A stretch of DNA of 64,000 nt, taken from the NCBI RefSeq assembly GCF_000308875.1, contig NZ_BAGL01000059.1, positions 1-64,000 of the forward strand, written 5' to 3'. This document shows, piece after piece, positions 38,866 to 47,666 of this stretch (the stretch's first letter is position 1; each line of letters starts with the position of its first letter). The position numbers and the translations under genes were made by a program. Source of the stretch: Nocardia transvalensis NBRC 15921 (lineage in GTDB: Bacteria > Actinomycetota > Actinomycetes > Mycobacteriales > Mycobacteriaceae). The notes beneath the pieces were generated by a model. It did not search any database. It worked only from the letters and a program-made list of their open reading frames with translations, and was not told the origin of the DNA.

Positions 38866-39570
38866 CTATTCGGGGTACACGACCTCCACGCCATCCTTGG
38901 CCTGGTGCATGGTCCGGAGCAGGTCGGCGAGATGCGCCGGGTCGACGACCGGTATCTCCCATCCCGGTTCGCCCGCGGCCCTGGCCCGGACCATGGTGTC
39001 GTGGAAGGCACTGCGCTCGATGGCCGCGCCGATGTACAGGCTGCCGACGTAGACACCCGCCGCCGCCACCTCGGCATGCAGTGCCTGGAGATAGTTGCGC
39101 TGCGCGGCCAGCGCGAGCCCGCCGGCGATATGCGGATTGCCGTGCAGGGCACTGGCTCCCTGCGCACCGAGGATCGCACCCTCCCCGCGAGCGATCATGG
39201 CGGGCAGGAACTCTCGCACCAATGCGATCAGCGTCTCGACGCCCAGCGGCATGAGGTCGCGCACGCGCTCGGGCGTCAGGTCGAGCACCGGAACGAATCC
39301 GTCGGCCGCGGCGCCGTAATAGAAGGCATCGAGGTCCCCGACCGTGGCGCGAATCCGTTCGGCCAGTGCGGGGACGGACTCGGTATCGGCGAGATCGGCG
39401 GTGAGGATGTGCGCGGCCGCGCCGGCGTCGGTCACCTCCCGGGCGATCGATTCCAGTGATTCCCGGCGGCGGGCGACGAGCACGACGTCGTAGCCGTCCT
39501 TGGCGTAGCGGTGCGCGACGGCTCGCCCGAGGGCGGGACCGGCGCCGAATACCGCGATCGACTGGGACAT
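38866..39570 (-). CDS. Atypical SDR-like NAD(P)-binding protein
   Basis: 234 residues. IAVFGAGPALGRAVAHRYAKDGYDVVLVARRRESL is an SDR-type Rossmann opening (GAGPALG in place of GxxxGIG). The strand near residue 150 keeps a Ser (QGASALHG), but the segment where YxxxK is expected reads HIAGGLALAAQRNYL: neither Tyr nor Lys is in place. It may therefore bind nucleotide without classical SDR chemistry. Divergent from a MarR gene with a shared operator. AAAGG precedes the ATG. Confidence 0.82.
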   Translation of the reverse strand: MSQSIAVFGAGPALGRAVAHRYAKDGYDVVLVARRRESLESIAREVTDAGAAAHILTADLADTESVPALAERIRATVGDLDAFYYGAAADGFVPVLDLTPERVRDLMPLGVETLIALVREFLPAMIARGEGAILGAQGASALHGNPHIAGGLALAAQRNYLQALHAEVAAAGVYVGSLYIGAAIERSAFHDTMVRARAAGEPGWEIPVVDPAHLADLLRTMHQAKDGVEVVYPE

Positions 39571-39645
39571 GAAGACACCTTTCGAGCAGGGGATCCGGAT
39601 CATCCGCACGTCGCGGGATCGCCGCCCTGCATTCGTCAGCATAAC

Positions 39646-39670
39646 TGATCATCAGCAATTCTGACGATCA
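39646..39670. promoter_or_regulatory. MarR-type operator between the SDR-like and marR genes
   Basis: TGATCATCAG-CAATT-CTGACGATCA is a 25-bp dyad with 9 of 10 arm positions paired. It lies between the divergent starts and just upstream of the marR -10 box. Confidence 0.6.
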
Positions 39671-39678
39671 TCGACATA

Positions 39679-39684
39679 TATGAT
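39679..39684 (+). promoter_or_regulatory. -10 box TATGAT of the marR gene (leaderless)
   Basis: TATGAT, 6 bases, GTG 39691. The MarR-type dyad ends 8 bases upstream, within the spacer region. Confidence 0.5.
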
Positions 39685-39690
39685 TACCGG

Positions 39691-40146
39691 GTGCCCGCCT
39701 CCGATCAGCCGACCCCGCCACCGCCGTGCGGCACCGAGATTCCCCGACTCGGCTATCTGCTCAAACACGCGGCGCTGCACTACATGCGGCTGACGGCGGC
39801 CGAACTCGAGCCGCTCGGCATCGGCCCGCAGCAGTGGGCGGCCTTGAACTGCCTGGACGAACAGGCCGGGCTCTCCCAGCGCGAGGTGGCGGAGCTACTC
39901 GGCGTCGATCGCACGACGATGGTCGCGCTGATCGACCACCTCCAGAAACAGGGCTGGGTCGAGCGCCACCCCCGCCCCGATGATCGGCGCAAGAACGACG
40001 TCCGTCTCACCGCCGAAGGGCGCGACGTGCTGCGCCGCGGCGCCGACGTCATAGACGACTGCGAACGCCGCTTCCTGGCAGCGCTCCCCGACCCGGGCGC
40101 CGACCAGTTCAAACGCGCACTGCAAGCGGTCATCGACGCAGGCTGA
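39691..40146 (+). CDS. MarR family regulator
   Basis: 151 residues from GTG 39691. Winged helix-turn-helix: GLSQREVAELLGVDRTTMVALIDHLQKQGWVERHPRPDDRRKNDVRLTAEGRDVL, with the DxRxxxVxLT wing motif clearly kept. Dimerisation helices at both ends (YLLKHAALHYMRL and DQFKRALQAVID). Probably represses itself and the divergent SDR-like gene through the TGATCATCAG dyad. Ligand unknown. Confidence 0.93.
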   Translation: MPASDQPTPPPPCGTEIPRLGYLLKHAALHYMRLTAAELEPLGIGPQQWAALNCLDEQAGLSQREVAELLGVDRTTMVALIDHLQKQGWVERHPRPDDRRKNDVRLTAEGRDVLRRGADVIDDCERRFLAALPDPGADQFKRALQAVIDAG

Positions 40147-40179
40147 CCAGAGCCGCTGCGCCGCAAGGCTTCTCGGTCA

Positions 40180-40776
40180 TCAATGCATATCCCGGCCGAA
40201 GGCGGGACCCAGCCTGCGCCATTCGCGCGCCCATTCTCGACTGTTGCGGCAGCGCAGCAGGTATCCGGTGATCCAGACCAGCCCGATCGCTCCGCCGCAG
40301 CCGTAGGTCAGGATGAGGAGGCCCATGACGACGCCCCTGAGGGCGGCCGTGCCAGTGGGCTGTGGCTGTGTCGTGGGGAGACCGTCCGGCCCGAGCCACA
40401 GCTGGATCCGGTCACCGACGCGCGCGGTGCCGGGGACCGTCGTCGTCGCTTCCCCGGGCTGACCGTCGCGGCTCCACCAGACCTGGGCCTCCAGCCGCGC
40501 GGGCGGCACCCGGCCGTCGCTCGGCACGGGGGACGGTTCGGTGGCGATCGAGGCTGTGACCGGTGCCTTCGTGGCATTCTCCGAGCGGATGCGCTCCGCG
40601 GCCGAGGAGTATTCGGCCGTCGCGGCGGCCAAAGCGATGGGCACGGCGATCAGAACCAGGAGCGCGGCGAGCACCCGGACCGCGCCGTCGACCCGGTCCG
40701 AGGCCCGGGTCAGCGGATTGCGGCTCCAAGGCGCGGCGCGCCACAGTCGCACCGTCAGCGACGGATACTGTCCCAT
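40180..40776 (-). CDS. Rv1733c-like membrane protein
   Basis: 198 residues from ATG 40776. MGQYPSLTVRLWRAAPWSRNPLTRASDRVDGAVRVLAALLVLIAVPIALAAATAEY: the RNPLxRxxDRxE-type motif before the first membrane helix is typical of the M. tuberculosis Rv1733c group. An extracytoplasmic loop (~60-130, with WWSRDGQPGEATTTVPG) is followed by the second helix (RGVVMGLLILTYGCGGAIGLVWITGYLL). GGAGG lies 8 bases before this ATG, so I prefer it to the ATG six codons upstream. Function unknown; DosR-linked in M. tuberculosis. Confidence 0.85.
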   Translation of the reverse strand: MGQYPSLTVRLWRAAPWSRNPLTRASDRVDGAVRVLAALLVLIAVPIALAAATAEYSSAAERIRSENATKAPVTASIATEPSPVPSDGRVPPARLEAQVWWSRDGQPGEATTTVPGTARVGDRIQLWLGPDGLPTTQPQPTGTAALRGVVMGLLILTYGCGGAIGLVWITGYLLRCRNSREWAREWRRLGPAFGRDMH

Positions 40777-40823
40777 CGCGATCGCCTCCACCACGGCCGC
40801 GTCGTAGTCGATGTCCTACAAGC

Positions 40824-41117
40824 TCAATGCCCCTGCCGTTCGGGCGCCGGCGGAGTGCGCCGAGCCATTCGGCGCCGCTCGATCAGTAGCCACCCGATGC
40901 CGCCGACGGCGCACACCACGCAGATCACTCCCGCGACGACCGCCCATCCGGCGAATCCGTAGCCCGCGGCGGTCAGCAGTGCGGCGAGCGCCACGATCGC
41001 CAGCGCGCAGAGCACGATGCCGGGCACGTTGTAGACGTCCTCGATGCCCTCGCCCGCGTGCCGCCGGCGCTGCCGCTTCGCCGCGCGCTCGGACGGACGC
41101 GTCTCCGGTCCGGTCAT
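40824..41117 (-). CDS. Small two-helix membrane protein
   Basis: 97 residues. A charged cytoplasmic head (RPSERAAKRQRRRHAGEGIEDVYNVPG) leads into two membrane segments (IVLCALAIVALAALLTAAGYGFA and VVAGVICVVCAVGGIGWLLIE) and a basic tail. It is divergent from the SigB/SigF-type sigma gene; UsfY, encoded near sigF in M. tuberculosis, has similar size and layout, but I cannot confirm homology by eye. GGAGGAGCC precedes the ATG. Confidence 0.7.
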   Translation of the reverse strand: MTGPETRPSERAAKRQRRRHAGEGIEDVYNVPGIVLCALAIVALAALLTAAGYGFAGWAVVAGVICVVCAVGGIGWLLIERRRMARRTPPAPERQGH

Positions 41118-41248
41118 GGCTCCTCCGTTCCGGGTCCCCCTCGACCCCGCTCGTGGACTCTTCCTGTTCGTCGCCTACCCGGCTCCGAGCCGGTGAAACA
41201 CGCCCTGACCGGGTCGCACCGGTGAGGCACTTCACCCCGCCCGCGGAC

Positions 41249-41272
41249 GGTTGAGATCCCGGCGTGCGGGTA
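41249..41272 (+). promoter_or_regulatory. SigF-type promoter (GGTT-N15-GGGTA)
   Basis: GGTT (41249-41252) and GGGTA (41268-41272) are separated by exactly 15 bases, the pattern known for SigF/SigB promoters in Mycobacterium and Streptomyces. The gene 50 bp downstream encodes such a sigma factor, so autoregulation is likely. Confidence 0.6.
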
Positions 41273-41322
41273 GCCGCAGATCGAGTCAGAAGTTCGACCG
41301 ACCCTCGTCGAGAGGTGCGACC

Positions 41323-42135
41323 ATGATCAGAACCTCGGACCCTCCCACGCGGGAGGTCGCCTCCCGCGCCCGTCGCGGGCACGATCCCTACGACGGCATC
41401 GAACCCGAATTCGAACGACTCGCCCGCCTGGATCCCGACGATCCCCGCTACCGGCGCCTGCGCGACGACATCATCGTGCGGTGCCTGCCGCTCGCGGACC
41501 ACATCGCGCGCCGGTTCTCCGGACGCGGGATGGACTACGACGATCTGCTGCAGGTCGCGCGTGAGGGCCTCCTCGGCGCCGTCGACCGCTTCGATCCGCA
41601 CCGCGGGCCGACGTTCGTCGCCTTCGCGGTTCCCACCGTCATGGGCACGGTGCGGCGCTACTTCCGCGACCAGAGCTGGACGCTGCACGTGCCCCGCGGC
41701 ACCAAGGAAATTCAGCAGCGCATCACGGCGATCATCCCCGACCTGGCGCAGCGGCTGAACCGGATGCCCGGGGCTCACGACCTCGCCGAGGCTCTCGACA
41801 CCGACCTCGAACAGATCGTCCAGGCGCTGGTCGCGTCGGACTGCTACCGCGCCGAATCCCTGGACACCCCCGCCGACCCGGGCCGCTCCTCGGCGACCGC
41901 GGGCGACCTCTACGGCTCCGACGAGCCCTGCTACCACCTGCTCGAGGAGGCGATGACCGTGCAACCGCTCATCGACGCCCTCCCCGATCCGGACCGGACC
42001 ATCCTGGTCGAGCGGTACTTCGGTGACCGCACCCAGGCCGATATCGGGACCGAATTCGGGGTGTCGCAGATGCAGGTCCACCGCATTCTCACCCGTACCC
42101 TGCGCAGCCTCCGCGAGCAGGCCCTCGCCGCCTGA
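41323..42135 (+). CDS. SigB/SigF/SigG-family RNA polymerase sigma factor
   Basis: Stress-type group-3 sigma factor, 270 residues. Region 2: VRCLPLADHIARRFSGRGMDYDDLLQVAREGLLGAVDRFDPHRGPTFVAFAVPTVMGTVRRYFRDQSWTLHVPR. Region 3: EIQQRITAIIPDLAQRLNRMPGAHDLAEALD. Region 4: LPDPDRTILVERYFGDRTQADIGTEFGVSQMQVHRILTRTLRSLREQ. No anti-sigma (RsbW-like) gene adjoins, so it is an orphan copy or controlled from elsewhere. GAGAGG precedes ATG 41323; the longer frame starts inside the promoter. Confidence 0.93.
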   Translation: MIRTSDPPTREVASRARRGHDPYDGIEPEFERLARLDPDDPRYRRLRDDIIVRCLPLADHIARRFSGRGMDYDDLLQVAREGLLGAVDRFDPHRGPTFVAFAVPTVMGTVRRYFRDQSWTLHVPRGTKEIQQRITAIIPDLAQRLNRMPGAHDLAEALDTDLEQIVQALVASDCYRAESLDTPADPGRSSATAGDLYGSDEPCYHLLEEAMTVQPLIDALPDPDRTILVERYFGDRTQADIGTEFGVSQMQVHRILTRTLRSLREQALAA

Positions 42136-42178
42136 GCGGCGGACGCTGCCCCGGACAACGTGGAAAGGTTTGGCATTC

Positions 42179-42322
42179 ATGGCATTTCAGGACATCATCG
42201 CGCAGCTCCGCCAGGACATCACGACCGCCGAGGACGCGGGCGACGAACAGGCCGCGACGCGGCTGCGCGGCGAACTCGACAAGGCATTGCGTGAAGGAGA
42301 TCGGAACCCGGACGACCTATGA
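42179..42322 (+). CDS. Small charged protein, 47 residues
   Basis: MAFQDIIAQLRQDITTAEDAGDEQAATRLRGELDKALREGDRNPDDL; one or two amphipathic helices, no known family. GGAAAGG precedes the ATG. It lies 43 bp after the sigma gene and 15 bp before the LLM gene, all on the + strand, so the three may be one transcript. Confidence 0.6.
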   Translation: MAFQDIIAQLRQDITTAEDAGDEQAATRLRGELDKALREGDRNPDDL

Positions 42323-42337
42323 CCCGAGGAGGTTGCG

Positions 42338-43303
42338 GTGCAGATCGGATACAAGCTGGCAGCGGAGGCATTCGGGCCCGCGGAGTTGATCCGCCAGGCG
42401 ACGCTCGCCGAGCGAGCGGGATTCGACTTCGTCGAGATCAGTGACCACTACCATCCCTGGCTGGACAATCAGGGCCACTCCCCCTTCGCGTGGACCGTCC
42501 TGGGCGCCATCGCCGCGCGCACCGAAACCCTCGGGCTCGCAACGGGAGTCACGTGCCCGACGGTCCGGTACCACCCCGCGATCATCGCGCAGGCCGCGGC
42601 GACGCTGGCGCTGATCTCCGAGGGCCGGTTCACGCTCGGGGTCGGGTCCGGTGAGCGGCTGAACGAGCATGTCGTGGGCGACGGATTCCCGGAGTCGGTC
42701 CACGGGCGGCACCGCCTGTTGCGGGAGGCCCTGGAGATCATCCGGCTGCTGTGGCGCGGCGGATACCAGTCCTACCGGGGCGACTACCTGCAACTGTCGG
42801 ATGCGCGGGTCTTCGATCTGCCCGACGAGCCGCCGCCGATCGCGGTCGCCGCCGGTGGTCCCGGCGCCGCGCGGCTCGCCGCCGATCTGGGCGACGGCCT
42901 GTTCGCGACGGAACCGTCCGCCGAGACCGTCCGGCAGTACCACGAATCCGGCGGCGCCGGACCCCGCTACGCCGAGGTGCCGGTCGCCTGGGCGCCGGAC
43001 GCCACGACCGCCGCCCGCGCGGCGCTCGACACCTCGCGGTGGGCGGTCACCGGGTGGAAGGTGATGAGCGAACTACCCAATCCGGTCAACTTCGCCGCGG
43101 CCACCGAGACCGTCCGCGAGGAGGACATCCGCCGCCAATTCACCTGCGGCACAGACACCTCCGACTACCTGAACGCCGCCCGGACCTTCCTCGACGCCGG
43201 CTTCGACCGCCTCGTCTTCCAGAACGCGGGCCCCGACCCGGACGGCTTCCTCGACTTCTACCGCACCGAACTCGCCCCCGAACTCACGAAGGTGGCCGTC
43301 TGA
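42338..43303 (+). CDS. LLM-class F420-dependent oxidoreductase, TIGR03557 family
   Basis: 321 residues from GTG 42338. Luciferase-like TIM barrel related to F420-dependent glucose-6-phosphate dehydrogenase: MQIGYKLAAEAFGPAELIRQATLAERAGFDFVEISDHYHPW, then ATGVTCPTVRYHPAIIAQAAATLALISEGRFTLGVGSGERLNEH, and GSGE-type phosphate contacts. Probably reduces or oxidises a substrate with coenzyme F420. GAGGAGG lies about 9 bases before the start. Confidence 0.92.
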   Translation: MQIGYKLAAEAFGPAELIRQATLAERAGFDFVEISDHYHPWLDNQGHSPFAWTVLGAIAARTETLGLATGVTCPTVRYHPAIIAQAAATLALISEGRFTLGVGSGERLNEHVVGDGFPESVHGRHRLLREALEIIRLLWRGGYQSYRGDYLQLSDARVFDLPDEPPPIAVAAGGPGAARLAADLGDGLFATEPSAETVRQYHESGGAGPRYAEVPVAWAPDATTAARAALDTSRWAVTGWKVMSELPNPVNFAAATETVREEDIRRQFTCGTDTSDYLNAARTFLDAGFDRLVFQNAGPDPDGFLDFYRTELAPELTKVAV

Positions 43304-43317
43304 GGGTCGACGCGCCG

Positions 43318-44871
43318 TCACGTGCCGTGTTCGACGCGCAGGGTCATCAGGTCGGGCCAGGTCTGCGACCACGGTCGGACGGGGCCGGTGCAGTACCACA
43401 CCCGGATGCCGTGGTTCACGCCCTGGAATCCGGTGGGGTCGTCGAGGCGGGCCACCGGGATCGCCGAGACGAAGTGTGCCGACAGCGATTCCGCGAGGCT
43501 GTCGCCGCCGACGTAGAGCACTCGCGTCGCGGTGTCCGGCGGCGGCCCGAAGTAGCCGTAGCCGCGGCTCGGGCTGTACACCGGTGGCAGCGGGGCGCGC
43601 GAAAGCACATCGAGCGCGCTCGCCTGCCAGTAGTTCTGCGTGACGACGACGGCCTCGGAGCGCTCGCCGGCGGGCAGCGCCGCGGCGGCACGCTCGACGG
43701 TCTCGACGAGTTGCGGCCACCCGCGCAGGCCGAAGAACTGTGCGCGAACCGCCATGTCGCCGTTGCGGACACTGGGCGTGTGCAGCCACGATCCCGGTAG
43801 CGGGAGAACGCACACCGCGGCCACGACGACGGCCGCGCCGGCCACGAGATACGCCGACAGCGCCGGCCGGACCCACCCCCGGCGCTCCCCACCCGTCAGG
43901 AAGACCGCGGCCGTAGCGAAGAAGACCGCGAACCCGTCACCCAGATAGTAGGGACGCAGGCCCGCCACCAAGACCGCGAGCAGCGGCAGCACACCCAGAG
44001 GGAGCAGGAAGCGATAGGGCCGCAGCCCCGGCGCCCGGGCCACCGCCCAGATCCCGATCAGCAGCAGGATCCCGCCAGGACCCGTGGTCAGGACCAATTC
44101 CCTGATCTCCGAGACGAACCGGTCGTCGACCATGGTGGTCTGCTCCGCTCGGATGGCCGCGTTCATCGCGACCTGTGGCCAGCCGTGCCCGGCCTGCCAC
44201 AGCAGCGCCGGCACCGCCGAGACGGCCAGGATCGCGGAACCGGCCCACACCGCGGGCCGGCGCAGCGCCTCCCGCGGCCCCCAGAGCAGCACGCCGAGCC
44301 CGAGCAGCACCCAGGCGGCCACCACCAGCCACTTCACCTGGAAGTCCACCGCCGCCACCACACCCGCCGCGAGCAGCAGCGCGTCCCGGCGCACGCGGAC
44401 CCACCGGATCACCAGCCAGCAGGCCAGCGAGATCAGCGCGGCGTCGTAGGCGAAGGTGCTGATCGCCGCCGACTGCTGCACCGCGAACGGCGTACAGGTG
44501 TAGCCCAGGGCGGCGATCAGCTGCGCCGCCCGGCCACCGCCGAGTTCACGGGCCACGAGTGCGGCCAGCACGACGGTCGCGACCGTCAGGCCGACCATCG
44601 GAAGACGAAGCAGCACGGCCGAACCCGGCGCGACCAGGTCCGACAGATACGCCTGCAGCGGCACCAGCGGCCCTTGGTCGGCATAGCTCCACGACGGCCG
44701 CCGCCCGGCCGGAACGAGATACAGTTCGTCGCCCCAGAGCGGATACCGCCCGAGCCGCACGGTGAGGAGCACGGCCAGAAATCCGGCGAGAATCGAGAGT
44801 TCGCGCCACGCGAGTGGCGGCGGTGTGGCGGGCGCCGGGGAGAATTCCCGGGCGTGCTGGACGGCGCGCAC
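43318..44871 (-). CDS. Membrane glycosyltransferase, GT39/ArnT-like
   Basis: 517 residues, 11-13 membrane segments. The first loop carries YPLWGDELYLVPAGR, with the catalytic-type Asp of GT-C enzymes, and SWSYADQGPLVPLQAYLSDLVAPG follows as in PMT_2 proteins. Such enzymes use polyprenyl-phosphate sugars to glycosylate lipids or proteins at the outer face of the membrane. The C-terminal soluble part (from ~390) contains VVVTQNYWQASALDVLSR. TAACAT 8 bases before the GTG suggests a leaderless mRNA. Confidence 0.85.
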   Translation of the reverse strand: MRAVQHAREFSPAPATPPPLAWRELSILAGFLAVLLTVRLGRYPLWGDELYLVPAGRRPSWSYADQGPLVPLQAYLSDLVAPGSAVLLRLPMVGLTVATVVLAALVARELGGGRAAQLIAALGYTCTPFAVQQSAAISTFAYDAALISLACWLVIRWVRVRRDALLLAAGVVAAVDFQVKWLVVAAWVLLGLGVLLWGPREALRRPAVWAGSAILAVSAVPALLWQAGHGWPQVAMNAAIRAEQTTMVDDRFVSEIRELVLTTGPGGILLLIGIWAVARAPGLRPYRFLLPLGVLPLLAVLVAGLRPYYLGDGFAVFFATAAVFLTGGERRGWVRPALSAYLVAGAAVVVAAVCVLPLPGSWLHTPSVRNGDMAVRAQFFGLRGWPQLVETVERAAAALPAGERSEAVVVTQNYWQASALDVLSRAPLPPVYSPSRGYGYFGPPPDTATRVLYVGGDSLAESLSAHFVSAIPVARLDDPTGFQGVNHGIRVWYCTGPVRPWSQTWPDLMTLRVEHGT

Positions 44872-44879
44872 GAAATAGT

Positions 44880-44885
44880 ATGTTA
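44880..44885 (-). promoter_or_regulatory. Possible -10 box TAACAT of the glycosyltransferase gene
   Basis: TAACAT lies 8 bases before GTG 44871 on the minus strand; overlapping TACTAT is an alternative but too close. No ribosome binding site is visible. Confidence 0.35.
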
Positions 44886-44993
44886 GTCAAGCGAATCGGA
44901 TTTACCCACGCTCTCTTCTCACAGCAATTCCGGACCGCCGTGGTGATTTCGGACATTCGCCCTCGATATCCGGGACGGCCCCGCGCGCTGCGT

Positions 44994-44999
44994 TATGAT
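44994..44999 (+). promoter_or_regulatory. -10 box TATGAT of the DUF3558 lipoprotein gene
   Basis: TATGAT lies 30 bases before ATG 45030, with AGGGAGGG in between as the ribosome binding site. A matching -35 is not obvious. Confidence 0.45.
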
Positions 45000-45029
45000 C
45001 CGGACGGCCCTGAGGGAGGGAACAATTCG

Positions 45030-45959
45030 ATGATTCGGCGGATCGCCGTGATCGCGGCGCTGATGCTCACCGCGGTCGCCTGCCAGGACGACGCGCAGAA
45101 CCGACCGGCCCCTCCCGCGGCGGGCGCACCGCACGCGGATACGCTGAACCGGTTGCGCGACACCGATATCTGCGCGCTGCTACCGCGCGCGGAACTGGCA
45201 GCCCTGGGTCAGGTCACCGCGGTCGGCACCGACCGGTTGTACGGGTGCCAGGCGAAGATCGGGACGGACCCTCGCGCGGCGGGCCGGGTGAATTGGGTCG
45301 TGCGCGCCCTAGACGACGTCGGGATGAGCAAGGGCGCCACTGCCACGGTCGACGGGATGACCGTGAGCCTGCTGGGCGACCGGGATGTCGTGTCGCAGCA
45401 GGAGGTCGCCGGATCGTCGATCCGGTTGTGCACGGCCTACGCGCAGCTGCCCACCGGCGGATCGATGGAGCTGTCGGTCACCATTCCGCCCGGCGCCGAA
45501 CCGTGCCCGGTCGCGCAGAAAATGGTCGCGACCGCGCTCACGCAATGGAAACGCGCTCCGCGAGTGGGCGATTCGCCCGATACCGTGCGCACGGCGGTTA
45601 CCGGCGCCGATCCGTGCGCGGTACTGCCGAAGCTGCCGACTGCGATCCCGGGCGATACACAATGGGTCGATCGTTGCTGGTTCCGGCTCGACGACGATTC
45701 CGTCTACATCGAGTACGGCCATTCCACCGACCGCGAATTCGAGAACTACGAGCGCGTGGACATCGCTGGGCGCCAGGTATTCCGGATATCCGCGGGCCCG
45801 AATATCGCGTACAAGGTCCGGGTCGGCCCCACCTTCGATCCGGCCGCCGACGACTACGAATTCCTGAACGTGCCCGCCGTGACGATCAACGGAACGAAAC
45901 AGGAGACGCTCGAACGAATTACCACCGAGGTGCTGGCGCTGTTCCCCGGCCAGTACTGA
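45030..45959 (+). CDS. DUF3558 family lipoprotein
   Basis: 309 residues. Lipobox: MIRRIAVIAALMLTAVACQDD, with Cys at residue 18. The mature protein has two tandem halves, each opening with a D/E-rich TDICALLPRAELAAL or ADPCAVLPKLPTAI motif, the hallmark of DUF3558, and several Cys. These are mycolata envelope lipoproteins of unknown function. Its stop is 3 bp from the convergent pucR-type stop. Confidence 0.88.
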   Translation: MIRRIAVIAALMLTAVACQDDAQNRPAPPAAGAPHADTLNRLRDTDICALLPRAELAALGQVTAVGTDRLYGCQAKIGTDPRAAGRVNWVVRALDDVGMSKGATATVDGMTVSLLGDRDVVSQQEVAGSSIRLCTAYAQLPTGGSMELSVTIPPGAEPCPVAQKMVATALTQWKRAPRVGDSPDTVRTAVTGADPCAVLPKLPTAIPGDTQWVDRCWFRLDDDSVYIEYGHSTDREFENYERVDIAGRQVFRISAGPNIAYKVRVGPTFDPAADDYEFLNVPAVTINGTKQETLERITTEVLALFPGQY

Positions 45960-45962
45960 CCC

Positions 45963-47513
45963 TCACCCCAGCACCGGCTCGTCGGGCAGGCGGACCGACA
46001 GGGCGATCAGCACGGCGATGCGCTTGCGCGGATCGCCGAGACCCAGATCGACGATCCGGCCCATCTGCTTGATGCGGTTGCGCACGGTATTGGGATGGAC
46101 ACCGAGCGCCGCCGCGGCCGCCGCCGAATCACCCTGCGCCTCCAGCCACGCCTTCAACGTCGGGAGAAAATGCGTGTCGTTGCGGTCGTCGTGGACCGCC
46201 AATCGCGCGACCGGGCCCCGCGACGGCATCCGGCCGCTGGAGGCCACGGATTTCAGCCGCTGGATCAGCACCCGATCCCACGCGGTGTCGTAGCACACCG
46301 GCGCCTCGTCCGCGGAGTTCATGTGCAGCGCCATGCACTCGTCGGCCTCCCGGCGGCTCGCCTGCACCTCGCGCACGTTCGCGACCCCGCCGACGCCCGC
46401 GAAAACCCGGACGTGCGAGGGCAGTCCGGCCGCCAGATCGCGGACCCACCGGAAGGCCGGCTCGGGATCGTCGCCCGCGGGAAGCACGGTGTAGACGGTA
46501 TTGCCGAACAGCGTGCTGCGGCCGATCCGGGACCAGCCGAAACCCGTCGTGGCCCGCTCGAACGCGAGCAGGATCCCGGCGTGCCGCTCGAGTTCGGTAT
46601 GGGCCTGCAGGGCGATGACGCGCAGATGTTCGGCGGGGATACCCAGTTTCCCGACGGCGGCCTCCGCATCGGCGCTGCCCTCGATCAGCTGGATCACCAG
46701 TTCCGATTCGACCTGCCGCTCGAGATCGGCGCTGACGCGCGAGCGCAGCAGATGCAGCGCCACCGTATGGGCGCCGTCCCGCAGAATCCGCGCGCGGGTG
46801 CCCGCCAGGGCCTCGTCGCACGAGATCCACAGCGAACCGAGCAGCTCGCGCCCCGCCCGCACGGCCACCACCGTCCGGCCGCGGAAACCGTATTCGGGGG
46901 TCGGCCGGACGTGGATCGGCGCATCGCTGCGGGCCAGATGCTTGAAGACGCCCTGCTGTTCGAGCAGGGCGCGCACGTGATCCGGCGTCCGCCGCCCGAG
47001 GATGGTGTCCAGCCGGACCGGATCCATATCGCGCGGCGTACTCGAGTACGCCATCACCCGGAACAGCTCGTCCTGGATCGTCACCGGCGCGTCGAGCGCG
47101 GCCGCGATGGTGTCGGCCAGGGCGAACAGGTCGCTCGGGCCCCGCCCCGACTCGGTCTCCCGGCCCTCGAGCACCAGCCCGTAGACGACCGAGGCGATCT
47201 GACTCCAGGACACCGCCGGATCGCTGAGCAGCAGCGCGGTCCCGGCGGCCGCCAGCCGCTCGAGCAGCGCACGAGCCGGCTGCTCGGTGGTGCGGGCGAT
47301 GACGACCGTGGCCCGCGTCTCGGCCGCCAGCGCGACCGCGTGGGTGAGATCCGCGATGCCCACGGCGAGGAAGACGTCGCCGACGGCCGAATTCGGCCGG
47401 ATCGGATCGTAGACGGTCACGCTGTAGAGCTCGATGTCGCGCGCCGCCGTCGCCCCGTACAGGCGGGTGCCGTGCCTGCTCAGGATGTTGATCAGGCGAT
47501 CCAATTTCACCAT
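45963..47513 (-). CDS. PucR/CdaR family transcriptional regulator
   Basis: 516 residues from ATG 47513. N-terminal purine-catabolism-regulator-like domain (IELYSVTVYDPIRPNSAVGDVFLAVGIADL), a central GGDEF-like fold (VIALQAHTELERHAGILLAFERATTGFGWSRIG), and a C-terminal helix-turn-helix of the HTH_30 type (ALGVHPNTVRNRIKQMGRIVDLGLGDPRKR). Target and ligand are unknown; the neighbouring genes do not suggest a catabolic pathway. The frame runs on to 47984 but that part has no similarity. Confidence 0.9.
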   Translation of the reverse strand: MVKLDRLINILSRHGTRLYGATAARDIELYSVTVYDPIRPNSAVGDVFLAVGIADLTHAVALAAETRATVVIARTTEQPARALLERLAAAGTALLLSDPAVSWSQIASVVYGLVLEGRETESGRGPSDLFALADTIAAALDAPVTIQDELFRVMAYSSTPRDMDPVRLDTILGRRTPDHVRALLEQQGVFKHLARSDAPIHVRPTPEYGFRGRTVVAVRAGRELLGSLWISCDEALAGTRARILRDGAHTVALHLLRSRVSADLERQVESELVIQLIEGSADAEAAVGKLGIPAEHLRVIALQAHTELERHAGILLAFERATTGFGWSRIGRSTLFGNTVYTVLPAGDDPEPAFRWVRDLAAGLPSHVRVFAGVGGVANVREVQASRREADECMALHMNSADEAPVCYDTAWDRVLIQRLKSVASSGRMPSRGPVARLAVHDDRNDTHFLPTLKAWLEAQGDSAAAAAALGVHPNTVRNRIKQMGRIVDLGLGDPRKRIAVLIALSVRLPDEPVLG

Positions 47514-47666
47514 CGGTAACCGACCGCAACTCCAGAGAATCCGACAATCCGTACACAGTGCTGTGCGGCGCCGACAATGATACATCGTCAAGTTGTGGCC
47601 GACGGACACTCCGTGCCGCTGGACGATGGGCCACCCTGAACGGGCAGGAGGCACATATGCCGTGTC

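Noticed and set aside
43640..43948. Cluster of short direct repeats suggestive of a CRISPR array
   Set aside because: No regularly spaced repeats of constant length were found here or anywhere in the window; the similarity is GC-biased codon repetition.
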